From: Ruminococcus flavefaciens ATCC 19208
Lineage (GTDB): Bacteria; Bacillota; Clostridia; Oscillospirales; Ruminococcaceae
DNA: 64,000 bases
Assembly: GCF_000518765.1 (NCBI RefSeq)
Contig: NZ_KI912490.1
Span: 238,712-302,711 of the forward strand
Direction of reading: 5' to 3'
Shown here: one piece after another, positions 27,845-35,991 of the stretch
Layout: each line of letters opens with the position of its first letter
Numbering within the stretch: position 1 is the first letter of the stretch
Notes under the pieces: model-generated
Seen by the model: the letters and a program-made list of their open reading frames with translations, nothing else
Databases searched by the model: none
What the model was told of the DNA's origin: nothing
Position numbers and translations under genes: made by a program

Positions 27845-29206
27845 TCAAATGTCTGTGACAAAAGGTGTTATGAGTATCATCAGCATACATACAGGGCAAA
27901 TGAATTTTATCATTACATTGTAAAGAAGCTTTGAGCGAAAACGCTTTTCACCAAGCATTACCTCTTCTTCTATGTATTTTATCTTTACAACATAGCCTAT
28001 GAGTATACAGGTAAGGAATGCAAGCACAGGCATCATTATGTTGTTTGTGATGAAATCGAAGAAATCAAGTATCTGCATTCCGAACAGCTTTATATCGGAC
28101 CATGCGCTGTATCCGAGTACGGAGAGCATACCGAGTATGAATGTTACAAAAATGACTATAATACAGCTCTTTGTGCGGCTGAAACCGAATTTCTCAATGA
28201 CAACAGCTGTAACTGTCTCCATAAGTGATATAGAGGAAGTAAGTGCGGCAAGAGTTACCAGAATGAAGAATGCTGTGCCGATGAATTGTCCTGCCGGCAT
28301 TGTTGCAAATACCTTCGGAAGGGTATTGAACATAAGTCCGGGACCTGCGTTTATTGAAGTACTGTCGCCGTTTGAGAAGATAAATACCGCAGGAACGATT
28401 ATCATACCTGCAAGTATAGCCACGGCTGTGTCGAATATCTCTATCTGTCGAACTGAGCCTTCAAGTGAGTCTTCCTTGCGCATGTAAGAGCCATAGGTCA
28501 CCATTATGCCCATTGCAATGGACATTGAGTAGAAAAGCTGTCCGCAGGCTGCTGCAATTGTCTGTAAAAATTTAGCAGGGGTGAAATCATTAAGGTTTGG
28601 GAGCAGATAATACTTGAGTCCTTCGCCTGCGCCGTCAAGAGTAAGGGTGTATACAGACATTGCCACGATAAGCAGGAGAAGGACAGGCATTAAGAATTCG
28701 CTGACCTTTTCGATGCCCTTTTCAACACCGAGGAATACTGCAACAGATGTGAGCAGCAGGAATATTATGAAAAATATCGTCGGCTGAGTGAAATGGCTGA
28801 TAAAGTTGCTGAAGAAAGGTATGCTTTCTCCCGATTCTGTAATGAATACAGACATATATTTCAGCACCCAACCGCCGATAACGCAGTAATACGGCAGAAT
28901 GAGAGCAGGTATCACGGCAGCAAGCAGTCCGAGAGGGGAGAAACGCTTATCTACAGCCTTATATGCGCCGATAACGCTTTTTCCTGTTTTCCTGCCAATA
29001 GCTATTTCAGTGAGCATGAGTGCGAATCCGAATGTTATGGCAAATATGAGGTATACCAGCAGAAATATACCGCCGCCGTATTTAGCGGCAAGATAAGGGA
29101 AACGCCAGATGTTTCCAAGACCGACTGCCGAACCTGCCGCAGCAAGTATAAAGCCTATCCTGGAACCAAAGCCTCCTCTTTCAGAAGTTTTGTTATTAGT
29201 TTTCAT
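27845..29206 (-). CDS. Neurotransmitter:sodium symporter family transporter
   Basis: A secondary transporter of the NSS (LeuT-like) family that takes up an amino acid or small amine with sodium. Helix 1 has the signature GFILAAAGSAVGLGNIWRFP with the unwound sodium/substrate site, followed by KYGGGIFLLVYLIF. About eleven helices are visible over 453 residues, the usual shorter bacterial form. The second Met (MKTNNKTSERGG) is preferred because AAAGGA lies eight bases upstream; the first Met is too close. The substrate cannot be inferred. It is monocistronic and convergent with glnN. Confidence 0.92.
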   Translation of the reverse strand: MKTNNKTSERGGFGSRIGFILAAAGSAVGLGNIWRFPYLAAKYGGGIFLLVYLIFAITFGFALMLTEIAIGRKTGKSVIGAYKAVDKRFSPLGLLAAVIPALILPYYCVIGGWVLKYMSVFITESGESIPFFSNFISHFTQPTIFFIIFLLLTSVAVFLGVEKGIEKVSEFLMPVLLLLIVAMSVYTLTLDGAGEGLKYYLLPNLNDFTPAKFLQTIAAACGQLFYSMSIAMGIMVTYGSYMRKEDSLEGSVRQIEIFDTAVAILAGMIIVPAVFIFSNGDSTSINAGPGLMFNTLPKVFATMPAGQFIGTAFFILVTLAALTSSISLMETVTAVVIEKFGFSRTKSCIIVIFVTFILGMLSVLGYSAWSDIKLFGMQILDFFDFITNNIMMPVLAFLTCILIGYVVKIKYIEEEVMLGEKRFRSKLLYNVMIKFICPVCMLMILITPFVTDI

Positions 29207-29710
29207 AAACATTGTCCTTTCAGTATGTCATTAGCAGAATATATGTATAATTATATCATCATAAAATCCAAAAATCAATCTTGACAACTGAAAATTTTCA
29301 ATAACCGTCTCTCTTCTCTATAAATGATATTGTTTATTTATAATACAAAAGTAACGTATTCGTGACCTGTCCTCCCTGTTAAGTAGACAGTCGAAATAAC
29401 AAAAAATTCTATTAGATTACCAAAAGCAATCTGTGCTAATTGTGCAGATTTCTTTTATTTTCAATACTGTCAGGCAGTCATGCCGAATACGCTTTATGTT
29501 ATTATATTGGTGTCATGCTTTAGGCAAAAGTAGCATCAGAGCTGAGATAATGTCATTCATCAAAAAAGACGATGATTTTCTTATCGTCCAACGTTATATT
29601 GATAAATATTTAATCCGTTCGTTATTATCCTATTTGTATTATTAGAATAATAATCAACAAACAATGCACAAAAGATTTTATATTATTTACATTATTTTGT
29701 TGATATAGCC

Positions 29711-29740
29711 TTGACGCGATTATACAGAATGTGATACAAT
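29711..29740 (+). promoter_or_regulatory. Promoter of the macrodomain gene
   Basis: TTGACG, 18-base spacer, TACAAT. The leader of about 180 bases is unusually long for this window. Confidence 0.6.
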
Positions 29741-29799
29741 AATAATATAGCAGTATAATAAAAACAAATAAACATTTTCTGAAAATATAACCTTTGGCG

Positions 29800-29836
29800 A
29801 AGGGGATAGATTATATACAATATATTTCCCCTTTTT
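29800..29836 (+). terminator. Terminator-like hairpin in the macrodomain leader
   Basis: Stem AAGGGGA/TCCCCTT enclosing an AT-rich loop, followed by a short T-run. It lies between promoter and gene, so it could attenuate the macrodomain gene; the loop of 20 bases makes it a weaker candidate than the gltB and amt leaders. Confidence 0.4.
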
Positions 29837-29928
29837 ATACTAATTATCAAAGAAGGTCTGATATATGAATAGATAAGCTGCACTTACTGTTTCATGGCAT
29901 TGAAGTGCTGTAAGAAAGGTTGATTATT

Positions 29929-30465
29929 ATGAGTAAAATAGAGCTATTGAACGCTTCATGTGCGGACCAGACAGTAGATGCGGTTGTAAATGCAGCAAAC
30001 AGCGGATTATGGGCTGGCGGAGGAATATGCGGTGTTATATTTCAGAAAGCAGGCTCAAAGGAGCTTACAGAGGCTTGCTCTGCGTATAAGACTCCGTTGA
30101 ACGACGGCGATGCTGTTATAACCCCTGCATTCAACATGACAAACGTTAAGCATATAATCCATGCTGTAGGGCCTGATTTCTCATATACTCCTACTGCTTT
30201 TGAGGAATTATTCAATGCGTACTATAATTCTCTGTGCGTATTAAAGGAAAATGGGCTTCACAGCATATCATTTCCACTTATAAGCGCAGGTATCTTTGGA
30301 GGAGATTTACCGGATCCTGCTGGGGAATCTGCCAAGCAGTGCTGTCGAGCGTATAAAAAGTTCACATCCGACTATCCCGGATATGAGATAGAGGTAAAGC
30401 TTTGCGCTTTTACGTCCAGAGAAATGGCGTCAGCTCAGAATGCTTTCAATAAGTTTATAAAGTAA
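29929..30465 (+). CDS. Macrodomain protein (ADP-ribose binding)
   Basis: A 178-residue single macrodomain, the fold that binds ADP-ribose and removes it from proteins, nucleic acids or metabolites such as O-acetyl-ADP-ribose and ADP-ribose-1''-phosphate. Visible motifs are VDAVVNAANSGLWAGGGICG (adenine and ribose loop) and SFPLISAGIFGG (phosphate loop). The ATG lies nine bases after AAAGG; a TTG three codons upstream is less likely. The next gene is a broken RNA 2'-phosphotransferase (KptA), whose reaction releases an ADP-ribose cyclic phosphate, so the two once probably formed an RNA-repair or detoxification pair. Confidence 0.9.
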   Translation: MSKIELLNASCADQTVDAVVNAANSGLWAGGGICGVIFQKAGSKELTEACSAYKTPLNDGDAVITPAFNMTNVKHIIHAVGPDFSYTPTAFEELFNAYYNSLCVLKENGLHSISFPLISAGIFGGDLPDPAGESAKQCCRAYKKFTSDYPGYEIEVKLCAFTSREMASAQNAFNKFIK

Positions 30466-30468
30466 CGA

Positions 30469-30497
30469 AACTCCCTGTGTGAATAACACAGGGAGTT
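30469..30497 (+). terminator. Hairpin after the macrodomain gene
   Basis: A 12-pair stem AACTCCCTGTGT/ACACAGGGAGTT with a five-base loop right after the stop. The T-run is poor, so readthrough is possible. Confidence 0.7.
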
Positions 30498-30518
30498 ACT
30501 TATAATATAAGACCTATA

Positions 30519-30547
30519 TTGATTTTAAGTGGTTTTTATGGTATACT
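30519..30547 (+). promoter_or_regulatory. Promoter of the kptA remnant
   Basis: TTGATT, 17-base spacer, TATACT. It seems intact although the gene behind it is broken, and may now serve the small membrane protein gene downstream. Confidence 0.55.
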
Positions 30548-30588
30548 TAGTATATAATAAATGAAATAACAAGAAGCGAGGCGGTAAT

Positions 30589-30826
30589 ATGAACGAATTG
30601 TCTAAATATCTTTGTTTACTCCTCAGACATCAGCCTGAAAAAGCGGAGCTTTACATTGACGAGCATGGTTGGGCATCTGTTGAACAGCTAATAATTGGAG
30701 TTAACCAGCATAGCAGCTTCAGAGATGCACAAAGAAGGATATAAGTTCGGAGTTACCGAGAATGAGGTTTGGTGTACCGAGGAAGTACCTGTGAAGTATA
30801 TTTGTAGCAGAGTTTATACCAAATAA
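30589..30826 (+). pseudogene. kptA: KptA/Tpt1 RNA 2'-phosphotransferase, internally deleted
   Basis: The first 46 or so codons match the KptA N-terminus (MNELSKYLCLLLRHQPEKAE, then DEHGWASVEQLI), and a stop follows in that frame at 30742-30744. From about 30728 another frame encodes MHKEGYKFGVTENEVWCTEE and VPVKYICSRVYTK, which match the C-terminal end of the family. The middle of about 100 residues, holding the NAD-binding catalytic part, is absent, so the protein cannot work. KptA transfers splice-junction 2'-phosphate of RNA to NAD. The remaining promoter and ribosome site look intact. Confidence 0.8.
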
Positions 30827-30845
30827 CAGGAGATATAAATCTGAA

Positions 30846-31067
30846 ATGAAGAATAATAGTTACGCAAATGTGTGTTGTGTATGCAATGTATTAATTACCA
30901 TCATAATTACATTTGTTACAGCGATTATACTATATCATATTTTTGAACGTGTATTTGCGGCAGTATTGATTTCTTTCTTGTTTTTCTGGGGATATGCCTG
31001 GATCGAGGAAAAATGGCTTTCAAAATATGTTAATAATATTGTTAAATTTTTTTTGAGAGATAAATAA
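30846..31067 (+). CDS. Small two-helix membrane protein, unknown
   Basis: A 73-residue hydrophobic protein with two membrane segments (about 12-30 and 35-52), a short loop and a basic tail (KWLSKYVNNIVKFFLRDK). The upstream GGAGATATAA is a fair ribosome site that overlaps the end of the kptA remnant. I do not recognise a family. The composition fits a real small membrane protein, but length alone leaves doubt. Confidence 0.45.
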   Translation: MKNNSYANVCCVCNVLITIIITFVTAIILYHIFERVFAAVLISFLFFWGYAWIEEKWLSKYVNNIVKFFLRDK

Positions 31068-31150
31068 TATCATTGATACTAAAAGCAAAATGGATACAGT
31101 TGGGAGCAAGGAGACTATGTCTGAAAATAAAGGAAATGGTAAGATCACGT

Positions 31151-32062
31151 ATGGGAAATACTGAAAGAAATAAAGCTTATTTTCATCTTCCGGGGCTTTT
31201 TGAGTTCTATGACCTGTACAGTGTGTTTCTGCCGCTGTATCGTGAGCATCGGGAATATTTTTACGACTGGTGTGAAATAGCATCTGTCTATGGTGCTCCT
31301 GCCGACTGTATCTGGGGCGGAGGACGAGTCGGATTCGGCGAATATGAAGCTGAAAAAGTGCTCGCACTTATGAATGAATACGGCATTTCTTCAAGGCTCA
31401 CTTTCAGCAATTCGCTTTTAAAACCTGAACATCTCACAGACAGGAAATGCAATGCCCTGTGTGAGCTTTTTGCCGAAAGAAAAGGTGTTCAGAACGGTGT
31501 GATAATTCACTCAGATCTTCTGCTTGAACACATTAAAAACAATTATCCCGGCCTTTATTTCGTTTCCTCGACAACAAAGGTTCAGACTGATTTTGATGAG
31601 TTTTTAAAAGAAACAGACCGTGGCGATTTTAAATATGTTGTTCCTGATTTCAGGCTGAATAAGATGTTCGGTAAACTCGATACACTTTCGCAGGTCCAGA
31701 AAGATAAAGTGGAATTCCTTTGCAATGAATGCTGCTCGTTTAACTGTAAAGACAGAAAAGCGTGCTATGAAAATGTAAGCATGAAAAATCTCGGAGAAAA
31801 CTGTCCCGATCACATCTGTACCGCGCCTGATGCAGGGGAAGGATACCGTTTTTCAAAGGCAATGAAAAATCCGGGATTTATCAGTATAGATGACATCATC
31901 AACATCTATCTGCCTCTCGGTTTTTCTAATTTCAAAATAGAAGGCAGAGGACTTGGAAGTGCTGTCAATCTTGAATTTCTGCTTTATTATCTCATAAAAA
32001 CGGAATACCGGATTACTGTCCGTGAAGAGATCTATCTTGACAGTATGCTGGATCTGTTCTGA
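31151..32062 (+). CDS. Conserved protein of unknown function, likely frameshifted at its start
   Basis: A protein of about 303 residues, probably a TIM-barrel-like fold: HLPGLFEFYDLYSVFLPLY, DCIWGGGRVGFG, VSSTTKVQTDF, YVVPDFRLNK, then a cysteine cluster (CNECCSFNCKDRKACYENVS and later CPDHIC) and GFSNFKIEGRGLGS. The Cys pattern recalls the Fe-S clusters of U32-type proteins, but I cannot name the family. An ATG with AAGGAG at 31117 begins MSENKGNGKITYGKY in another frame and stops at TGA 31162. Dropping one T there joins it smoothly as GKYERNKAYFHLPG, so the true start is probably upstream of a one-base shift. Confidence 0.65.
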   Translation: MGNTERNKAYFHLPGLFEFYDLYSVFLPLYREHREYFYDWCEIASVYGAPADCIWGGGRVGFGEYEAEKVLALMNEYGISSRLTFSNSLLKPEHLTDRKCNALCELFAERKGVQNGVIIHSDLLLEHIKNNYPGLYFVSSTTKVQTDFDEFLKETDRGDFKYVVPDFRLNKMFGKLDTLSQVQKDKVEFLCNECCSFNCKDRKACYENVSMKNLGENCPDHICTAPDAGEGYRFSKAMKNPGFISIDDIINIYLPLGFSNFKIEGRGLGSAVNLEFLLYYLIKTEYRITVREEIYLDSMLDLF

Positions 32063-32133
32063 AGAGTGCAATGTCAGAACTTCAGTGCCCACTTTATTGG
32101 GTTGCCTGTATTTGCCCCTTTTAGGGGCTGTGC

Positions 32134-32158
32134 AAACCACCACTGAAATGGTGGTTTT
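32134..32158 (+). terminator. Intrinsic terminator
   Basis: Nine-pair stem AAACCACCA/TGGTGGTTT with a six-base loop and T-rich continuation. A second GCCCC/GGGGC hairpin lies just before it (32114-32128). Confidence 0.75.
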
Positions 32159-32236
32159 GATTTTTAACAGAAAATTTAGTGACAAACATGTATATATGTG
32201 GTATAATAATTAATATCAAAATCCAGGTGAGATATT

Positions 32237-32377
32237 ATGATGTATATAACCGGAAATATACACGCCTCTCCTGAGCCTATATTCGATCTTGCAGAGAAAT
32301 ACGAACCCCAAGAGGCTGCCGGATTGCTTAAGAAACATATTACTGCAAATAATCAAAATGAAATAGGAGGAATATAA
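32237..32377 (+). pseudogene. Possible metallophosphoesterase N-terminal remnant (46 codons)
   Basis: This short frame starts with an AGGTGA ribosome site and reads MMYITGNIHASPEPIFDLAE, close to the start of calcineurin-type phosphoesterases (xYITGDIHG). The metal-binding GDxHG is changed to GNIHA, and the frame ends after 46 codons at the ribosome site of the next gene. It could be a relic of a deleted gene or a new small protein. Its stop lies three bases before the next ATG, so it is coupled to that gene. Confidence 0.4.
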
Positions 32378-32379
32378 AA

Positions 32380-32892
32380 ATGAAAAAAATGACATCTGCA
32401 CAGGCTGCAAAAGAGCTGAAAAGACTGAATGAATTACATACTTCACTGATTGAAAAAGAGCAGAAGTCAGCTGTGTTTACAGCTGCTATCCAGGAAGATA
32501 TTGAGTTAGCACGCCCTGAATACTCATATAGTGATATGCAGACAGAGCTTCAGAGCATTGAGAAACAAATTATCAGCCTGAAGCACTGTATCAACCAATT
32601 CAATCTGTCCTATGTGATCCCGGGATTTGATATGACAATAGATCAGATGCTTGTGTATATCCCTCAGCTGACAGCAAGAAAGAAAAAACTTGAAAGAATG
32701 GCGGCTCGTCTGCCGAAAGAGAGAGTAAACAGCAGTTTTTCTCATTCTTCAAACTTCATTGAATATATTCACAGCAACTATGATGTAGATGCTGCAAAAA
32801 AAGATCTTGCCGAGACTTCCGCACTGCTTGCTGAAGCTCAGATGGCGCTTGATCTGGCAAATACAACAGTGGAATTTGAGGTAGAGATATAA
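32380..32892 (+). CDS. Conserved hypothetical coiled-coil protein
   Basis: A 170-residue soluble, mostly helical protein with three charged helices (AAKELKRLNELHTSLIEKEQ, then IEKQIISLKHCINQFNL, and KKDLAETSALLAEAQMALDL) and a conserved-looking middle (YVIPGFDMTIDQMLVYIPQL, then RLPKERVNSSFSHSSNFIEY). It has no catalytic motif I recognise. GGAGGAATATAAAA gives a strong ribosome site. The sequence composition looks like a real, conserved gene; the role is unknown. Confidence 0.6.
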   Translation: MKKMTSAQAAKELKRLNELHTSLIEKEQKSAVFTAAIQEDIELARPEYSYSDMQTELQSIEKQIISLKHCINQFNLSYVIPGFDMTIDQMLVYIPQLTARKKKLERMAARLPKERVNSSFSHSSNFIEYIHSNYDVDAAKKDLAETSALLAEAQMALDLANTTVEFEVEI

Positions 32893-33375
32893 ATTTTTTC
32901 CGAGATCAGGCAGTTTTCAGATAACAGCGGAGTGAGGTTTATTGTAAAGCACTCTATTATCATAGGTTATTATTAAAATTGTTATTTGTTATAAGTCAAG
33001 GTTTAATTTATGACTGTTGAAATACACAGCCGATGATACAAATATGCCCTGCCTGTTCTGAAAACCTTGTGTTCGGAGCGGTCAGCCGTTTCGTGCACTG
33101 AGCAGATGAGGTTCGGTTTCAGTCTGCTTATATATAATGCCTAATAAAACAGATTACCGCTGCCATATCAATTATGACAGCGGTATTATATTGCAAAATA
33201 CAGTTCCTTTAATTGGCTTATGTCTCCAGAGCTTTGCTGTGGGGCAGGGGCTAACAAAAGCCGCTATGATATAATTCATAACGGCTTTTCGTCTGTTTTA
33301 TAGTTTTTTATTCATACACTTGAAAATCAAATCCTGCATATTTTTTCATTAAAAAACATCTTAGAATCGTTTTCT
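32893..33375. other. Intergenic region between convergent genes
   Basis: No gene is supported. Two hairpins are present: ACCGCTG...CAGCGGT near 33158-33184 without a T-run, and AAAAGCCG/CGGCTTTT at 33256-33289, which has A-runs and T-runs on either side and probably terminates both converging genes. Confidence 0.6.
33256..33289. terminator. Bidirectional terminator
   Basis: Stem AAAAGCCG/CGGCTTTT with an inner ATGA/TCAT pairing; serves both the coiled-coil gene and the dockerin GH114 gene. Confidence 0.65.
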
Positions 33376-35358
33376 TTATTTTGAAACGATTTTTCTAAGT
33401 TCGATAAGATCAAAAATGTTCAATATTCCGTCATTGTTGAAGTCGTAGTTTTTATTGCCAAGGTTGCAGTAGTTTCCTAAAAGGAAGTTTTTAAGGAGCT
33501 GAACATCTTCTGCTGTATATGATTCTGATTCAGCTTCTGAAATAATAAGATCACCGTTGTTCCATACAACCTCATTCTTTTCAGCAGTACCGATAAAGGT
33601 TAGTTTTTCTGTGCAGAAAGCACCTTCTGAATCATACCATGTAATTATTAAACTGTCATCAGTTTCATTGCAGGTAAAGAACCATACATCATCATTCATA
33701 TATGCAATACCACGTCCGTTTGAAATATGATAGTTAAAATCACACTGGTCTTTATTCACTGTATCATAGGATACTGAATCTTCTTCGTTTCCGCTGAACC
33801 AGTAGTAATCTCCTTCAAGATCATTGGTCAGGTCCTTGCATTTCCACAATCCTTTGGCGAAATATGTTCCTTTATTCAGAGTATTATCAAGCTTTATTTC
33901 CTTGCCGTTATCATCAACACATTTGCCTGTGAAACGGTCAATGTTATAACATTGAAAAACTGAGTCTTCATTACAATAAATGTCCTCTGTAAAATAGACA
34001 TCTGCTGTTGTGAATCCGTCTTTGATCATAATGCAGTCAGGATTTAATAATATACCTGTTTTTTTCTCATAGTAATTAATCAGGAGTTCTCTTATCTCAG
34101 CATTGCAGAGATAATCAAAATCATCAGGAGAAACGGCGGAGATGTAGTTCATTACATCTATTCTTCCGTTGGGATAGTTCAGAGTTGCTCTGTCTTCCCA
34201 AACTGAAGCACTTGTTTTTACAACATCACCTGTAGCAAAAGTCTTTGTGCACAGATTGTTTTCGAGACTGTACTCACCATTTTCTTTCAAGCCGCACTCA
34301 GCAGAGAACGATATGAAGTCTTTTCCGTTCGGATCAAAATATATGTACTCTGAAAGTGCTGTGCCATTATAACGCACTTCCCAGAATCCGGGTTTAAATG
34401 TGCTGACTTTTTCACCCGTACCATGAGGCCCGAGTTCTGCTAAGGTATCCGGGTCGATAAAGGTTTCATCTTCAGGAGTCAATTCTGTTAATGGCTGAGA
34501 CCCCTTTTCCTGTCCGGGTGTCAAAAGATCAAGAGTATCTGATGCATAGTATGTATACCCGTTCTCATTGCAATAGTTTTTAACTTTATCAATGATATCG
34601 CTGTTTTCAGTATATTCAAGCAGATAAACATCTTTTCCGTAATCACTTACAAGTTTACAGTAATCCTGGAAATACTCTCTTGTATCATCATCATTTTCTG
34701 TAAATAAATCGTTATCCCAATCTATAGCACTGAAAACAGTCTCTTGATTTACAGCATCCATAACAGCATTCAAGCTTTTGTTTTCTTCAGCATATTTTGA
34801 AACATATGTATCACCTCCGTTGATGATAACGTATGTGTCATATGCTTTTAATCCCATCAGAATATCGGTTACACCGTTATATATCTTGTCATTTTGAAAA
34901 TTGTAATATACGTCGCAGTTATCGACCCAAAGTCCATCAACGCCCTTGTCAAGAATTTCCTTTGCAAGCTCGCCAACAACGAAATTCTGCCATTCCTTCT
35001 GTGAGACATCAATCCACTTCTCATCTGTCCAGTTCTCATATGTACCAAGAGAATATTTTTTGTATTTCTTGTAATAAGGACGGAATTTTTCAACAGATCC
35101 GAGATTGATATAGCTGTAAACAGTGTGGCCTGATTCTTTCAGCTTGCTGATCTCATCGTTCTCAAAATACTGTGCATCGATCACGATCTTCTTGTAATTG
35201 TTCATATAGGAGATATCCTCTGGATCTGCACCAAGAAATACTCCGTACTCATATTTCATATTTGCTGTTTCAGCTTTAATACAGCAGGGATTAATTGATA
35301 TTGCCGTAAAGCAGGTTGTCAAAGCCGTGATTAGGCTTGTAATTTTTTTATTATTCAT
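33376..35358 (-). CDS. Secreted GH114-like protein with a C-terminal dockerin half
   Basis: A 660-residue exported protein. The signal peptide ends near CIKAETA. Residues about 35-285 match the endo-alpha-1,4-polygalactosaminidase/GH114 barrel: YKKIVIDAQYFENDEISKLK, TVYSYINLGSVEKFR, GVDGLWVDNCDVY and INGGDTYVSKY, with acidic residues where that family has its catalytic pair. The middle (300-600) is unknown and has repeated Trp/Tyr-rich strands. The end is one EF-hand/dockerin half (DFNNDGILNIFDLIELRKIV) preceded by LLKNFLLGNY, where the first calcium loop is missing. It may act on galactosamine-containing polymers. It is monocistronic. Confidence 0.78.
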   Translation of the reverse strand: MNNKKITSLITALTTCFTAISINPCCIKAETANMKYEYGVFLGADPEDISYMNNYKKIVIDAQYFENDEISKLKESGHTVYSYINLGSVEKFRPYYKKYKKYSLGTYENWTDEKWIDVSQKEWQNFVVGELAKEILDKGVDGLWVDNCDVYYNFQNDKIYNGVTDILMGLKAYDTYVIINGGDTYVSKYAEENKSLNAVMDAVNQETVFSAIDWDNDLFTENDDDTREYFQDYCKLVSDYGKDVYLLEYTENSDIIDKVKNYCNENGYTYYASDTLDLLTPGQEKGSQPLTELTPEDETFIDPDTLAELGPHGTGEKVSTFKPGFWEVRYNGTALSEYIYFDPNGKDFISFSAECGLKENGEYSLENNLCTKTFATGDVVKTSASVWEDRATLNYPNGRIDVMNYISAVSPDDFDYLCNAEIRELLINYYEKKTGILLNPDCIMIKDGFTTADVYFTEDIYCNEDSVFQCYNIDRFTGKCVDDNGKEIKLDNTLNKGTYFAKGLWKCKDLTNDLEGDYYWFSGNEEDSVSYDTVNKDQCDFNYHISNGRGIAYMNDDVWFFTCNETDDSLIITWYDSEGAFCTEKLTFIGTAEKNEVVWNNGDLIISEAESESYTAEDVQLLKNFLLGNYCNLGNKNYDFNNDGILNIFDLIELRKIVSK

Positions 35359-35991
35359 TATAATCCTCTTTTCATTAGGTCTTGTTTAGTATGTGAGTTT
35401 TTAGACGTTTTGTGTGGTAGGGGGAACATGATGCGATAAAGCAGCATACTTCAAAAAATGTTATGAATAGTGATTTTTTTCATAATAACCTCCTTTTTAT
35501 GATATGTTTTTTATAATGATAAAAGGATGTACCGATTAAAATGATAAATATATATTTTGTCGATATCCCTTTTATTAATTATAATCGTAACAGGAATACT
35601 GAATGTTACATTTTTGATGTTGTTATAAATCGGATTTTAATCAGTGAGTATTCAATAACCGCAGCGAGGTAGTTGGAGTTTGAGTTTTCTTATATTTATG
35701 TGCTGTATATAAATATATACGAATTGAAAAATAGTTTTCAGACAAAAAATCTAATTATTAATTAAGTAGTGTATTATTTTATGGGCATATGATATATAAA
35801 TAATTGAGTGATGAAATTATTATGCCGTCATATAACTAAACATAAAATGAAGCGGCAGCCCATTGGGCTGCCTTTTGCTTTGTATATAATAATTATTGTA
35901 AATATTATCCTGTCAGATGAAGGTAAATGGCTGATACAGCTTAAAAGTACGGCACATTTGATCAGAAATACACATTTTACAGCGATTATGC
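35359..35991. other. Intergenic region with a possible leader peptide
   Basis: No large gene. On the minus strand a 10-codon frame with AAGGAGG lies in the leader of the GH114-like gene. On the plus strand GGCAGCC-CATTG-GGCTGCC followed by TTTT (35854-35876) looks like a terminator, but no plus-strand gene ends before it. The rest is AT-rich without clear signals. Confidence 0.5.
35451..35483 (-). CDS. Candidate 10-residue leader peptide
   Basis: MKKITIHNIF with stop, preceded by AAAAAGGAGG six bases before the ATG, one of the best ribosome sites in the window. It is about 90 bases upstream of the dockerin GH114-like gene on the same strand. It may be a regulatory leader peptide or the start of a degraded gene. 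No attenuator hairpin is evident. Confidence 0.35.
   Translation of the reverse strand: MKKITIHNIF

Larger units (their letters stand above)
29207..29928. other. Long AT-rich intergenic region
   Basis: There is no convincing gene. A short stretch near 29368-29400 (CTGTTAAGTAGACAGTCGAAA) looks like the kind of sequence found at IS3-type element ends, but I see no second copy, so it is at most a relic. The right part holds the promoter (29711-29740: TTGACG, 18 bases, TACAAT) and leader of the macrodomain gene. A four-codon frame (ATGAATAGATAA) lies in that leader. Confidence 0.5.

Noticed and set aside
29368..29400. Insertion sequence end
   Set aside because: One short IS3-like stretch only; no partner end, no transposase fragment and no target duplication.
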